Assembly (NCBI GenBank): GCA_020796225.1
Contig: CM036755.1
Location: 63,374,652-63,438,651 of the forward strand
Length of the DNA: 64,000 bases
From: Arion vulgaris
Taxonomy: Eukaryota > Mollusca > Gastropoda > Stylommatophora > Arionidae
Direction of reading: 5' to 3'
This document shows positions 44,480 to 56,114 of the stretch, one piece after another. The notes below the pieces were generated by a model, which had not been told where the DNA came from, did no database searches, and was given only the letters and a program-made list of their open reading frames with translations. Position 1 is the first letter of the stretch, and each line of letters begins with the position of its first letter. Both the position numbers and the translations under genes were made by a program.

Positions 44480-44722
44480 CGTGTGCAGCTGGGACTCACA
44501 AGGAGCAAAGTGGTAACACTGCGACCTACGGCATATCGAAAAAAACAACTGATGTAGGGGTCTGAATAAGCTACCTAGTAAATAAAAGCGTCGCAGAAAA
44601 GGATGTGCTGCACTTGTAGGCGCAAAACTGTCACTGTACAATCGTTCTTAGGCTCAGATCAATACAAATCACAAGGTAGGTAACAATGATCGATATGGAG
44701 GGACAGACGTGTTCGAAATTAA
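44480..44722 (+). mobile_element. SINE-2
   Basis: GGGACTCACAAGGAGCAAAG, eroded core (GGCATATCGAAAAAAACAAC), GCGTCGCAGAAAAGGATGTG. Partner of 19315-19592. Confidence 0.78.
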
Positions 44723-44811
44723 AGAAGATTTATTCATTGAAAAGTACGAAGTTTGTACAAAAATGAATGTAATGTTCGTTGCAGTATATAGTCCCCCATT
44801 GAGCCATTTTG

Positions 44812-45893
44812 AGTAAGAGTCTTAGTTCTCACTTCCCCGACATGCATAACCCGCCTAGAGTAGGAGTCTTAGTTCTCACACTTCCCGACATAGCACAACA
44901 CGCCTAGAGTAGGAGTCTTAGTTCTCACACTTTCCGACATAGCATAGCCCCGCCTAAAAGTGGTGGGAACGCACAACCTGCCTGAGTGTGGTGCCCGTAC
45001 AACCCGCCTAGAGTAGGGGGAAACTAAACCCGCCTAGATTAGGGGGGTCCATAACCTGCCTGAGTGGTGTGGCCCGACACCCGCCAAGTAGTGAGTCTTA
45101 GTTCTCACACTTCCGACATAGCATAACCCGCCTGATGTGGGAACGACATCCCACCTAGAGTGGTGGGAACCATCCCACCTGAGTGGTGGAACCCCATCCC
45201 ATAGAGTATGGGAACGACATCCCACCTAGAGTAGGGGAAAACCACATCCCACCTAGAGTAGTGGAACGCACATCACCTAGGTAGGGGGAACCCACATCCC
45301 ACCTAGGTAGTGGGGTCATAACCTGCATAGGTAGTGGAGTCCGCATCCCCCTAGGTAGTGGGAACGCACATCCCACCTAGAGTAGTGGGTCCCACAACCC
45401 GCCTAGAGTGTGGACGCACAACCCGCCTAGAGTAGTGGGGTCCACAAACCCCGCCTAGAGTGGTGGGAACGACAACCTGCCTAGAGTAGTGGTGTCTGCC
45501 AACCGCCTAGAGTGAGTGGAACGCACATCCCACCGAGAGGGGGAACCCATCCCACCTAGAGAAAGGGAACGCACATCCCACCTAAGTAGTGGGAACATAA
45601 CCTGCCAGAGTAGTGGGGTCCGCATAACCTGCCTAGAGTAGGTGGGAACGTCCCCGCCTAGAGTAGTGGGGTCACCTAACCTGCCTAGAGTAGGTGGTCC
45701 GTACAACCCACCTAGAGTAGTGGTGTTCGCATAACCTGCCTGGTATGGAGCCCACATAACCCGCCTAGAGTAGTGGTGTTCGCATAACCTGCCTAGAGTA
45801 GTGGGGTCCTAAAACCCCACCTGGGGTAGTGGTGTTCGAAACCTGCCTAGGTAGTGGTGCCCGCAAACCTGCCTAGAGTAGTGGTGTCTCTAT
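44812..45893. repeat. 27-28-bp minisatellite, inverted partner of 18024-19190
   Basis: Units such as AACCCGCCTAGAGTAGTGGG with GTCCGCAT or AACGCACA linkers. Unit order differs from the left array in places. Confidence 0.95.
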
Positions 45894-46009
45894 GATAAAT
45901 AATGTTCTTTCTTCCGTTATGAATTCAGGCATAGCAATGGTTCTTAATAACGCACCCTGACTGTGTTTATGCGAAGACTTGCTTTCAATTACTAATATCC
46001 CTCGTCATT

Positions 46010-46250
46010 CATAAGCCTTGCCTTGTGAGTCTAAGATCCTGGTTCGAATCGGACCTGCCGTTCTGTGTTCAGAATGCATTTTTGTCCAGAGACACCTAGG
46101 ATTGTTGTCGGAGCAACGGAGTTCGTGCTTTGTGCAATGCTCTCGACAGGTGGCTTGTCAGTTCTGTGGAGAGGAACGGTCATATGGGGTGAGAAGTGTG
46201 TTAATCAGGGCCACGGAAACCCTCAGTATGCATACTCTTCGATATCTGTT
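46010..46250 (+). mobile_element. SINE-T
   Basis: CTTGTGAGTCTAAGATCC and TGGTTCGAATCGGACCTGCC (B box), GAGACACCTAGGATTGTTGT, GTGCTTTGTGCAATGC. Partner of 17640-17905. Confidence 0.76.
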
Positions 46251-46554
46251 GGGGGGACGGCCCTAGGGTCTGCACTGAGTGCCTGACGTCAGTTTTGTAA
46301 CAATAACTATTCAAGCGAGCCTTACTCCGACCTCAGAAGTACTTGTAGTTTTAGACCCCAAGTAAAAAAATGGTTTCGTGTAATACAACTTACACTGAAA
46401 ATGTTTGACCTCAAGCTGAACTCGAACCCCGGAATTTATGAGATACGTGACCAATAGCACATAGTATTATCAACTTCGCTATCGGTGACTCCGTCTCATT
46501 GATATGATACAAAAGCTGTAGATAAATCCCATCACTTCATCTTAAATAGACAGA

Positions 46555-46850
46555 GTCTTCGTCTCTTTTCTTCTTTTCTCTGTTCGTTCTTACGGGCAAT
46601 TTGATCATTCTTTTTTGATATATAATTGATCTTTGACAAGAATGGTTTTACGTTGTGCGATTATGCCCCATGGGCTATCCCAGTCGTTTTCGGCAGTCGA
46701 TTTCAGCCAGCCGTTTATTTACTGGGAACTGCCATAGAACGATCCGTTGTGCCTTATTTTTTGGGCTTGGATCTACGCCTTTACGATCTTTTTTTTCATA
46801 GCCTTTATATGATCTGAGCCATGGCGTTTGGGTCATATTACTAGGAGACA
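46555..46850 (-). mobile_element. Diverged SINE-1 relative
   Basis: Partner of 17040-17345: GATCTTTGACAAGAATGGTT, CGATTTCAGCCAGCCGTTTA. Confidence 0.6.
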
Positions 46851-46914
46851 GAGTGACAACAAATGCAAATCATGGCATATCCTTTACAAGAATTCGTCAT
46901 TAAACACAGTAAAC

Positions 46915-47035
46915 GAGTTGTCGATTTTCTAATCACCATTTATACTTCAGTAGTTTCCATTGATTTCAAAAGGTGAGGTCTTTTTACCGTTTGAAAAATT
47001 CACGGGAACGAATTTGCTTCCAAACTGCCCCCACT
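46915..47035. repeat. Dispersed repeat V, inverted
   Basis: AACGAGTTGTCGATTTTCTA and AAAGGTGAGGTCTTTTTACC. Confidence 0.65.
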
Positions 47036-47295
47036 TAAACAAAACCCAAGCACACATATGTTGTAATTGAGCTCCTATCTTTTTATGCTACGGGTGCCCA
47101 TAGTTGACATATTATAAACTTGAAATTACTTGCAACTCTAACAACTACAGAACATGAATGATCAAATCTCAAACAGGACCCCAGAGAACATCCTACGTCT
47201 TGTCCACTATATTAGTTATCAGGGGAATTTCATCAAGCACTCGGACATGTCCATATGTGCCTGATCTCTACCTCAACAAATCCAGCAGCGTCCTT

Positions 47296-47915
47296 ATATT
47301 GTCCTCTATATCTTATCTTATCTTATCTTATTTTAAACCCACATTTGCCGTGAAGCGTCGTGGGGAGAGTTAGTTTCTATCTTGTGCCAGGTGTGTTGCG
47401 CTTGACGTTGTCAGTCCATGCTTTCGCAGGGACTCTGAGATTTATCTATCCATCTTGTTCTTGGCCTGCCTCGTGCTCTGCGCCTTGAGTGTCGATTATT
47501 ATAGGCACGTGATGGTAGTAAATGTGGTTCCATTCTCATTAAATGGCCGAACCATTTGAATCTTTGCTTCTCGATGTACTGTATGCATGGTATAGTACCA
47601 ACGATGCTTCTGATATTCTGTTTCTCACTCTATCTCGCCTTGTAACGTTGACAGCTTTTCGTAGACATCTCATTTCACATGTTGAATCTTCTTTCTTGTG
47701 TCTTAGGTCAGGGGCCATGTTTGGCACTGATAGCAGAAGTTGGAATAAATATGCAGTTTATCAGTTGTCGTTTGACTGCCATGTTAATGCTTGGATGTTT
47801 TAATAGTGGTGACAGTTGGTATGTCACTGCATTTGCCTTCTGGCATCTAGTCTCATTTCTCTGTCCATCTTTCCATCTTCTGTGAATATACTCCCAGATA
47901 TTGTCCCCTATATCT
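47296..47915 (-). mobile_element. LINE-C-type insertion unique to the IR1 right arm, with target duplication
   Basis: Element 47314-47897. On the minus strand it reads AKANAVTYQLSP and SINMAVKRQLINCIFIPTSA, MRCLRKAVNVTRRDRVRNRI, KMVRPFNENGTT-like HLMRM region, GAGGCAGGCCAAGAACAAG, ending TCCCCACGACGCTTCACGGC and (TAAGA)n. Flanks ATATTGTCCTCTATATCT (47296-47313) and ATATTGTCCCCTATATCT (47898-47915) are an 18-bp target duplication with one mismatch. The left arm has one copy at about 16562-16580 and no LINE. Confidence 0.9.
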
Positions 47916-48019
47916 ACAGCAGTAAAATGAAAAAAAGCCCCAAGCGAAACATACCAGAGCAACTATAAACATGGGCCTGGATCAGGTAAGTTATGAATCA
48001 TGCCTCAACTACACCTCGT

Positions 48020-48245
48020 GACCTCGCATTTTATATTGGTGTATATAGAAGAATTCATGTTAAAATCAACACAAAATGCTAAATCGAAACTATACTCTGC
48101 AACAAGTTAAGTTTAACAATAAGGAATATCAATATTATGAATATTTTCACCAATAAATAACCATAGACTCACAGAATTTAGTAAAATTGCAAAAAGCTGT
48201 AGTGTTCTATCAAACCTCTATATTTTCCGGCCACCTTTTCTGATC
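48020..48245. repeat. Solo arm of the foldback element (partner of 16268-16500)
   Basis: CTCGTGACCTCGCATTTTAT, CACCAATAAATAACCATAGA, GTAGTGTTCTATCAAACC. Confidence 0.78.
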
Positions 48246-48828
48246 AAGGTCAGGAACCCCGAGGCAGTTGTCTGACCTAGTTATTTATAGTTGCTGTGTG
48301 ATAAACCCCTCGAGGAATAACAACTGAAGTAGAGTTTCATAAGGGAAACTCATATATCGACTTCCACTGACATGACCTCAGTAAACGAATCATACAGAGC
48401 TAGCTATGAGGAACCTCGGGGAATTCCAACTGACGTGGAAATTTTTATAAAGGCAATACATTCATGGGCGTAAACAAAATATTTTTCCAGGTGGAAGCAA
48501 ATGAATAAAAATGTTTTAGTTAATAATTTACTACACGAAAATAGAGAAGACTAGATGCAGATTAGATTTTGATTGCTGGCTCTATGTATAGAAATATAGA
48601 CATCTTATAAATACTTAAACCATAGTTAGTCAGTAACAGTCAATCGCATGTATCCAACTAGCATGTAAAATGCAGGTGAAAGTAAACAAATAATTCACCA
48701 TTTCACCCCAAAATTTTAGAAAGCTTTTTCCAGGACTGGTCCCCTTGCTGCCCCCCCCCCATACTCTTCCTTTGCCTCAACATATGGGCACCGATGAATC
48801 CGTCTCATAGTATGGACCGTGGCCTCCG
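48246..48828. other. Non-coding IR1 sequence
   Basis: Mirrors 15666-16267; no gene. Confidence 0.5.
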
Positions 48829-49640
48829 ATAATATCAGGCCGGCGAGCTCAGGTAAAAATGATAAGAAATCAGACCACAACCGTGGATCTTGCTTAATGA
48901 TTGATTAATTGATAGGACCATCATCTTCGGTAAGTAACCATGTGAGCTACGATCTATTTCTTACACAGGAAGATCTCAGTGGCAGAGCTCGAGCTCCGTA
49001 GTACCTTCGAGGGTCCCCTCCATTCCAGTATTGTTAGGTAAAGACAAATTCATTTCAAAAACAATACAACATAAATTATGTTACAAATTAGATTCAACAC
49101 TAAGAAATAGCAGGATTATTAACATTTTTCATCAATAAATTACCATGAGCTTGTAGAGTTGTGTAAAATTGCAGAAAACCTTGCAGTGTTCTATCAGACA
49201 CTTCTAAAAACCAACCCCCATTAAAAAGAAATTTTGATGTTCCCGTCTGAGCTAGTCGACCGTATGTTGCTGGAGTCCAGGTCTGAACTGAGAATATGCG
49301 TGGCCCCCGGCAACATAAGACCGACTAGCTCAGACGGGAAAACCCCAATTTATATTTAATAGGTTTGTTTTTTGTACACATTTGATAGAACACTAAGCTT
49401 TTTATGTAATTTGACTCAATTTTACGAGTCCATGGTTATTTATTGATGAAAACTATTAATAATACTAATATTCTTTATTGTTAAATTTAACTTGTTACAT
49501 AATATAACCTTGATTGAGCATGTTGTGTTCAAAATGAATTCATCTTTATACAACAATACTGGAATGTGAGGTCACGAGACAGTGGTCTTATTTCCTAGAA
49601 TTTTTACCTGAGCCTGCCGGCCTAATGTTATCGTTGGCCA
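48829..49640. mobile_element. Foldback (palindromic) element, partner copy
   Basis: Inner stem CCCGTCTGAGCTAGTCGACC (49250) pairs with GACTAGCTCAGACGGG (49325). A SINE-R scrap sits at 48905-49015. Confidence 0.82.
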
Positions 49641-49699
49641 CTAGAATATGAAACCGATCGTAAAGAAGAATAAAAAGTCTGCTCAGTTTATTGTATTTA

Positions 49700-50916
49700 T
49701 TACTTAATCCTTCGTTTATGTTGACATCTTAAGAGTTTAAGACATTCATGCCTGAAGTTGAGATCTAGAACAAATAAATAATGGGATTGCAGCACAGTTT
49801 AGGTAGTACAGTCTCAGAAATAAATGGAATACAGACAGCTCAACATTATTTAAACTTGCATATTTAGCAGGGAAAACATTCTTATACAGAGTTAGCGACA
49901 AGAAGGAAGACAACCAAAGACGTAGACGGCGCTGATGGCAACCAACATGGCTGGTATACGACTTAACGATCTGCGACTTATTTGGTCTTTGTTAGAGGCT
50001 TCTTTGTTTTTTTTAGTTTGATAACAGGAATTTTCTTCTAACATAATTTTGCGAAAGATTTCTTTTTTGGTTTCCCTGGTTTTCTGTACTTTTTCGGTGT
50101 TTAAACACACTTCTGTTTAGAAACACTGTCTCCTTTCGCATCAATGAAATTGTTTTGATCCATTTCGTTACTTGAAGCAAGCGTTTTTATATCTAAATTT
50201 GTGATATTTTTATCCCTTTTAGTTTGGCTAGGATTTCCAGAAAATAATGTGGGTGTCAGAAACTGTGTTTTATTCATTTCTGACCTCGGATGAAATACAT
50301 CAGCTGTAGTTTTTATGACTGTGTTTTCTTGTTTATTCGGGGTTTGATTCTGCATTTACTTGTCCAGAGTATCCACATACCTTTTTTGTTCTCTGTATGT
50401 ATTACCGACTATTGTTCACATATTGTTGATTCATTTTCCGTTTCGTTTCCTAAGTAGTTTGTATAACTCTCGTCATCGCTCGTCGCGTAATCTATTTTTA
50501 GATGGCTTCCATATTGGAATTGCGAAGATGAATTCTGGGAATCTATCAATTCTCGATTTAGTGACGACTTTGATGTTGCAGACAACTCCACATTTCTTTC
50601 CCCCGCTTTTTCTCATTAATCGTTTGATGTACCCTTCCTCGTTGTTATGCCAACGAGTGTATACAAAACTGTTAGGGAACACTAAGAAAGATAAAAATAA
50701 ATAAAAAGAGCATTGTTTGCAACGGCCATATTGTTCTCTATATACGTCATCGATGTAACACTGAAGCCTTTGATTTTGTAACACGGAGTGACTTGGACGT
50801 TGACCTAGGGATGATGTAGGAAATCAGAAGAGAGTGCTATAAAGGCAATGCAAGCGCCTGCTTTTTAGCATGTTGTTGGTAATCTCCCATCCTTGACGGC
50901 GCATACTTTTCGATAC
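49700..50916 (-). CDS. Class A GPCR exon 3 (TM4-TM7, C-terminus) of the three-exon minus-strand gene
   Basis: Seen: acceptor TTTCCACAG (minus) immediately before 50916; opens in phase 2 with YRKVC. TM4 and TM5 are recognisable but frameshifted, with QRLQCYIDDVY in ECL2. Loop 3 is long: ELSATSKSSLNRELIDSQ..., DYATSDDESYTNYLGNETEN, TLASSNEMDQNNFIDAKGDS, and a basic end KDQISRRSLSR. TM6 is AMLVAISAVYVFGCLPS and lacks the usual Trp of the CWxP motif. TM7 ends with an NP-I/L-hydrophobic signature. The stop is at 49700-49702. Role: seven-helix plasma-membrane receptor coupling to G proteins through loops 2 and 3; ligand unknown, peptide-like receptors being the closest feel. At least five one-base indels are needed for a full frame. 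These may be errors in the assembly or real decay, so coding status is open. Confidence 0.78.
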
Positions 50917-51034
50917 CTGTGGAAACAAGTAAAAATTAAATTTTGTACAACATTTTCTATCGGAGTTTTGGAAAAACATACAATGATATGAACACATATG
51001 ACTAAGAAATACAGAAGAATGCTGATTTTAATTT

Positions 51035-51400
51035 TTTTTTTTTCCAATCCTGTTTGCCTCAAAGCGTCAGGTCAAGAAAGATTTCTAAAATGGCCCTTGT
51101 GTGCGCTTTAGATAGTGTCTTTCGTCGCCTCTATTATCTCTGAGGTCTATCTTTTGCGTGGCCGGCCTTTTGTTTTGTACCATTTATCAGACGTATTGCT
51201 CTTTTAGGTCCTGTCTGTTGGTAATCTACTTATGTGGTGAACATTTAATTTGTTGTTTCTTGATGAATTTAGTATTGAGTTGTCCCCAATTTTTTTCCTG
51301 ATGTCTTCATTTCTAACGGTCTCTTCTTGTTACCCTAGATTCTGTCCCCCCTAGTACCCCTAGGTACTTCATCTCTGTGGGAAGTGTCTGACTGTTTATA
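51035..51400 (-). mobile_element. LINE-C 3' end
   Basis: Partner of 13069-13430: GCCTCAAAGCGTCAGGTCAA, GCGTGGCCGGCCTTTTGTTT, CTGATGTCTTCATTTCTAAC. Confidence 0.8.
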
Positions 51401-51734
51401 TGTATAGTTAAAGAGAACAAATGTGTGGAGCATAAAAATTATCTAATAAAATAAAAGCATACAAGTGGGGAAACAAGAAAAAAAAATCTTACCAGAACAA
51501 CATACAAACAATTATCTTTAAGAGCAACCTACTGTCTTTTTAAAGAGAGAGAGCTGACCTACGGAGATCCTGAACGAGCTTTGCTGAGAGGAAAGAAAAT
51601 CGGTCTCAGTTCCATGGGGGAGATTGAGCGGGGTTGCCCGGGAAGAACGGTATGGAGAAATTGCCTTTTAAAACGTATAACGGTACGAAAGGAATTATTA
51701 TTATCATACTGTAGTTTACTTACTTAACCCCGTC

Positions 51735-54700
51735 ATGCCTAGTGACACATGGGGCTTCAGAAAGGACTTTCCATGCTCTCCTGTCCTGCAACCTTCAGCC
51801 AGAGCCCCACGTCAGAGATGCGGTGTCCAGTTCCTCTTCCATCATGCGCCCCATGTTGTCCGTGGTCTGCCTTTCTTTCTCTTTCCTCTGGTGTCCAAGT
51901 GAGGGCTATCCTTGCAGGCTTTTCTTGTCTCATTCTCATAACATGCCCGAGCCATTTCCATCTTCTCTTTTTGAGTATGTCATTCATTGCCTCTTGTCTT
52001 GTGTCTTGGAGTAGTTGGTTATTGGATATTTACTGGCCAAAAGATTCCCAAGATTCTGCGAAGACAAGGGTGGTGGAAAACTGAAAACTGCTAGTATCCC
52101 CTTTTGGTCATCCTCCAACACCGATCCGTAGAGCAAAACTGGCAAAACAATGCTTTTATAGAGTTTAGCTTTGTGGTCCTATTGTAGATTTTGGACTTCC
52201 AAACTGGTTTCATTCTGGCAAAGCGGTTCTGGCCTTACTCAGACGTGATTTTATATCTTCCTCTGTGCCACCATTTAGTGTCAGTACTACAAGATATGTA
52301 AACAGCTAAACCCCCTTTCCAGTGTTCATTTTCCCTAACATTACTGGTTGTTGGATTTCACTGTTTGTCATAATTTTGTTTTTCCTGTGTTTGTTTGAGG
52401 CCTACTGTCTTTGCCGTGCTGTGAAGTATTGTACTTTTCTCTTGTATATGTTCATTTTTGTGTGACACCAGGTATATCGTCTGAAAGTCCAGGTCCTCAA
52501 GAAATCTCGAAAGGGTCCATCTTATTCCTCTTTTTGCTTGTTGTTTTATGGCATTTTTAGCACCCAGTCAATTGTAATACTAAACAAAAGAGAGGACATT
52601 ACCATCCTGTCTTACCCCAGTTTTTACTGGGAATGTTTTGTTGGAATTCTTTAGGTTGAAAGGAAATCTTTATAGAAGGGGGCTATGATGTTGACAAGCT
52701 CTGCGGTACGCCGTATTGTCTCAGTATCTTCATAGCTGTCTCTGTGGACGCTGTCGAATGCCTTTCAAAATCTATGAAGTTGATATATATAGTCCTTTGC
52801 CACTCGCCACATTGTTCTAAAATGTTACGCAGGGTAAATATATGTTCATTTTTTCCCTTTTCCCTTTTCCTAAATCCTGCTTCTCCATTCTGACACACTT
52901 GTCTACTGCTTCTTATTCATTATGACATTTGCAGAATATCTTACTTGGGATTGAAAGCAACGTGATTCCTCTCATTTAAATGCAATTTAGGTCTCCTTCT
53001 TGGGATTTTCCCCCACGTATCCTAGTCCAATTCCTTAGGCAATTCTTCTTCTCCCAGATATCGCAAACAAGGGCTCTAATATGTTTGCACCCAAGATGGA
53101 TGATCTTGAAAGTCTGCTGTCATTTCATCATTTCCGGTGCTTTGTTGTTTCTCAGGACCCAAAAAGCTTTACTATTTCTTGCTTTTCTGCAATTTGAGGT
53201 TGATATCAATATCCTGTGTGGCCGGTGGATATCGGGGATGTTCAGGATCAGGTCTGTTTAGCACATCTTCAAAGTGGGATGTCCATCTCATATCCTGCTC
53301 CTGCTCTGGTCAACAGTTGCCCTTAGGCTGTTTCTGACTGGCATGTTATGGTTTGTCTTTACCTCCGCATAATTGTTTGGTAATCTTGTACAGTGTGTGC
53401 AGATCATGACTTTAGCAGCTTTTCTGCTATTTCGCTGTCTTTCCATAAATTGTCTCTTGTCTGTTCTAGACTTCTTTTTACCTTTTTGTTTAGTTCTGTA
53501 TATTCTTTTCTTGCCTTATCTTTTTGACGTTCTGATCTAATGCTATTGATAGATTTTTCTCCTTTCGCTTTTGGATGTATTCTAAGGTCTGGCCACTTAT
53601 CCACTCTTTATGTTGTCCTTTACTGGTTCCCAGTACACTACTGCTAACTATTTTATATGTGCCTTTGATCGCATTCCATTTTTCTTGGATACTTTCAGTT
53701 GGTGTTGTGTCTGACTGCTCTGACAGGATTTGAAATTTGTTCTTTAGTTCCACATATTTTGTAATCTCTCTGTTTTTTAATAGGTTAACATTAAGTATTC
53801 TGTTCTTGTCTTGGCTTGTATTTTGTTTTCTTGAGTTTGAGCCTGATCATGGCAACGACAAGGTGGTGTTCGCTGCCCACGTCAGCCCCTCTTTCACCTA
53901 CATCAAGTAATGTCTTTCGCCATTTACTGTTGATCATAAGTGGTCTATCTGGTTTCATCTCTTCCATTTGGGGATATCCATGTGTACTTGTGTGGTCCTG
54001 TGTGGAAACAATTGCCTCCTATGATCAGTCTTTTTTCTAGACAAAATTCAACATTTTCCATTTTCATTTGCAGTGCCACATCCCTCTTCCCATTATTGCT
54101 TCTCTGTTCTGTTGTTTCCCAACTTTGGTTTAGGTCTCCCATTATACAAAATCCTGAGCTGGAACCTTGTCCACTATTTCCTGTAACCTTCTATAAAATG
54201 TGTTTTTGTCCTCTTCTTCTTCGTTATGGGTGCATAGCATTGAATGATAGTTATTTTCCCTTGTTTCCCATTAAATCGCTTTCAACAATCTTTCATTAAT
54301 CGGTGCCACTTAAGAATGTTTATTCAATCCTTTCCTTATTATTAGTGCAACTCCTGCTAAATATTCCGTCGTCTCTTCCTGAGTAAAATGGTTTCCTGTT
54401 CTAGTTGTCGTCTGTCCAAAGCCTTTTCCATCTATTTTCCCTTTTGCCCCCTAGAATGTAATTTATAGTGTTGCATCTCTTTCCCACCGTGATGTCTTTG
54501 TGGTCTCGAACATTGTTCTGACGTTCCAGAATCCTATTCTTAGTTTAGTTTGACATCCAGCAGACTTGAATTCCAGCGTGCTTCCTTGCGGTTTTCACCC
54601 ATACTGTTCATGCTGGACAGTGGTACTCTGTCTCAAGACCGCGGGACATCGAGGCATTTTTTCCTTTTGAAGTTTCTGTAACATTTTTTTTTTTTTAGGG

Positions 54701-54895
54701 GGCAGAGTTGGAGCACTGGCCCAACCCCAACCTGGAGGACCAGGGGGCCCAAATTTAGTCTGACCTCTCACCTTGGCCTTCCGGCATGGTAACCCTTCCA
54801 GGAACAGAACGTTCCTGCCGGCATAGCTGGATCTTTGAGGCACAAGCCCCCACCACTACAAGGTAAGGGCCCTCATGGGGGGGTATATAGTTAAC
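51735..54895 (-). mobile_element. LINE-F, most complete LINE: 5' leader, endonuclease, reverse transcriptase, C-terminus
   Basis: Seen on the minus strand: leader 54895-54680 (GAGGGCCCTTACCTTGTAGT, GGGGCTTGTGCCTCAAAGAT, TCCTCCAGGTTGGGGTTGGG) with a possible 82-codon frame. Endonuclease: IGFWNVRTMFETTK, EYLAGVALIIRKGLNK, NTFYRRLQEIVDKVPAQDF, MGDLN, YTWISPNGRDETR, IDHLMIN, RGADVGSEHHLVVAMIRLKL; the GDLN, IDH and SEHH motifs hold catalytic positions of EEP-type nucleases. Linker: SSVLGTSKGQHKEWIS. RT: TLRNILEQCGEWQRTIYINF and IDFERHS (motif A with the AFDSV part broken). Motif B/C are badly eroded (MSSLLFSITIDWVL seen). C-terminus: DILKKRRWKWLGHVMRMRQE, ending CVTRHD. More than ten frameshifts. 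About 3.15 kb, close to full length for a single-ORF RTE-like element. Confidence 0.9.
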
Positions 54896-55214
54896 AAAGT
54901 ACAAAACAATAAGCCCAACATTAAACCAAAACGCCTTTATCAAGAAACATATACACCAGATGCATCTTTTCATTGGACCCACATTTTCATTTTAGGTCTA
55001 TTAGGGCTGTATTGTCTAATTGTATATGTTATGTCTACTGTATGAGCAGTGAATTTTTTCCCCTCTGGTGCATCCTGTGCCGATAAATCCTTTTTGGGCG
55101 AAACGTTGCTGTGTAATGTTATTGTTTTTTACTTTGAAACTACATTACTTTGTTTACGTGTTTCCATATTGCTACATATTTTACTGCAGTTTATATATCA
55201 TAATATTAAAGAAC
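54896..55214. other. Non-coding with two opposed GATAAA-GAAACG motifs
   Basis: CGCCTTTATCAAG at 54929 (minus orientation) and CGATAAATCCTTTTTGGGCG plus AAACGTTGC at 55080-55108. Confidence 0.6.
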
Positions 55215-55945
55215 GACATAAAATGGACATATATCTTACAAAGCATATATACAAAAAGACATATATCTTTCAAAGGACATACAAATAGATGTATTCTTAC
55301 AAAAGCAATTTACACATAGAGATATATCTTACATGAGCGATATACAAATAGACACATATCTTACAAGAGCGATTTACAAATAGATGTATATCTTTTCAAG
55401 GCGATTTACACATTATTTGTATATCGTTCATGTAGATATATCTCATGAACATACAAATAGACACATATCTTACAAGAGCATTTACACATTATTTGTATAT
55501 TGTTCATGTAGATATATCTCTATGCAACATACAAATAGACACATATCTTACAAGAGCGATTTACACATTATTTGTATATCGTTCATGTAAGATATATCTC
55601 TATCAACATACAAATGACATATCTTACAATAGCGACATAAAAATAGACAATTATCTTACAAGAGCGACATACACATAGGCAAGATATCTTTTAAGCAAAA
55701 CGAAAATAATGGCATACTCTTTACTAGACTTAGCCATCAAAGTAAACAGAGTCGTTTATTTTCTAGACACCACTTATATGTTCAGTAGATTGTCATCTTA
55801 CAAGTACAAAAATATAAATAGACATATTTCCCAAGTGCTACATATAAAACAACATATATTACAAGAATGACATACAAATAGACATATTTCCCAAGAGTAC
55901 ATACATAAACAACATATATTACAAAAATGCAAAAAATAGACATAT
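55215..55945. repeat. 32-bp tandem repeat in two blocks
   Basis: Units CATACAAATAGACACATATC plus TTACAAGAGCGA at 55215-55690, and a more diverged block with GACATATTTCCCAAG and ACAACATATATTACAA at 55795-55945 that runs up to exon 2. A repeat-V scrap lies between. Confidence 0.88.
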
Positions 55946-55947
55946 AC

Positions 55948-56073
55948 CTAACAACAGCAAGAACCAATAGAGTAATGGCTCCTCCAACTGTAGTGAAGAC
56001 ATTAAGAAACACCTTCGATTTCAAAAAGTTGGGTTGTTAAAATTCCAGTATTGAAACATAGTCACCATCTCGC
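55948..56073 (-). CDS. Class A GPCR exon 2 (end of TM2, ECL1, TM3) of the minus-strand gene
   Basis: Seen: acceptor TTTCCCACAG just before 56073 and donor GTATAT at 55947. Reads SEMVTMFQYWNFNNPTF (ECL1 with the conserved Trp), then, after one missing base, KSKVFLNVFTTVGG and AITLLVLAVVR (TM3). A Cys before KSKV (the TM3 disulfide cysteine) would appear if the missing base is a C. The exon ends inside an Arg codon. Joining to exon 3 gives V-R-Y where D-R-Y is usual. Phases fit: exon 1 donates one base, exon 3 takes two. 126 bases observed, 127 expected. The exon lies between a tandem repeat and SINE-1. Confidence 0.85.
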
Positions 56074-56114
56074 CTGTGGGAAAAACATAAATATACAAAT
56101 AAACTAATCCCTAA

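Larger units (their letters stand above)
44395..51577. repeat. IR1 right arm
   Basis: Reverse complement of 12852-19640, carrying an extra LINE-C at 47314-47897. Confidence 0.92.

Noticed and set aside
55049..55678. Repeated small proteins with HYLYIVHVDIS-like units
   Set aside because: Translation of the 32-bp tandem repeat.
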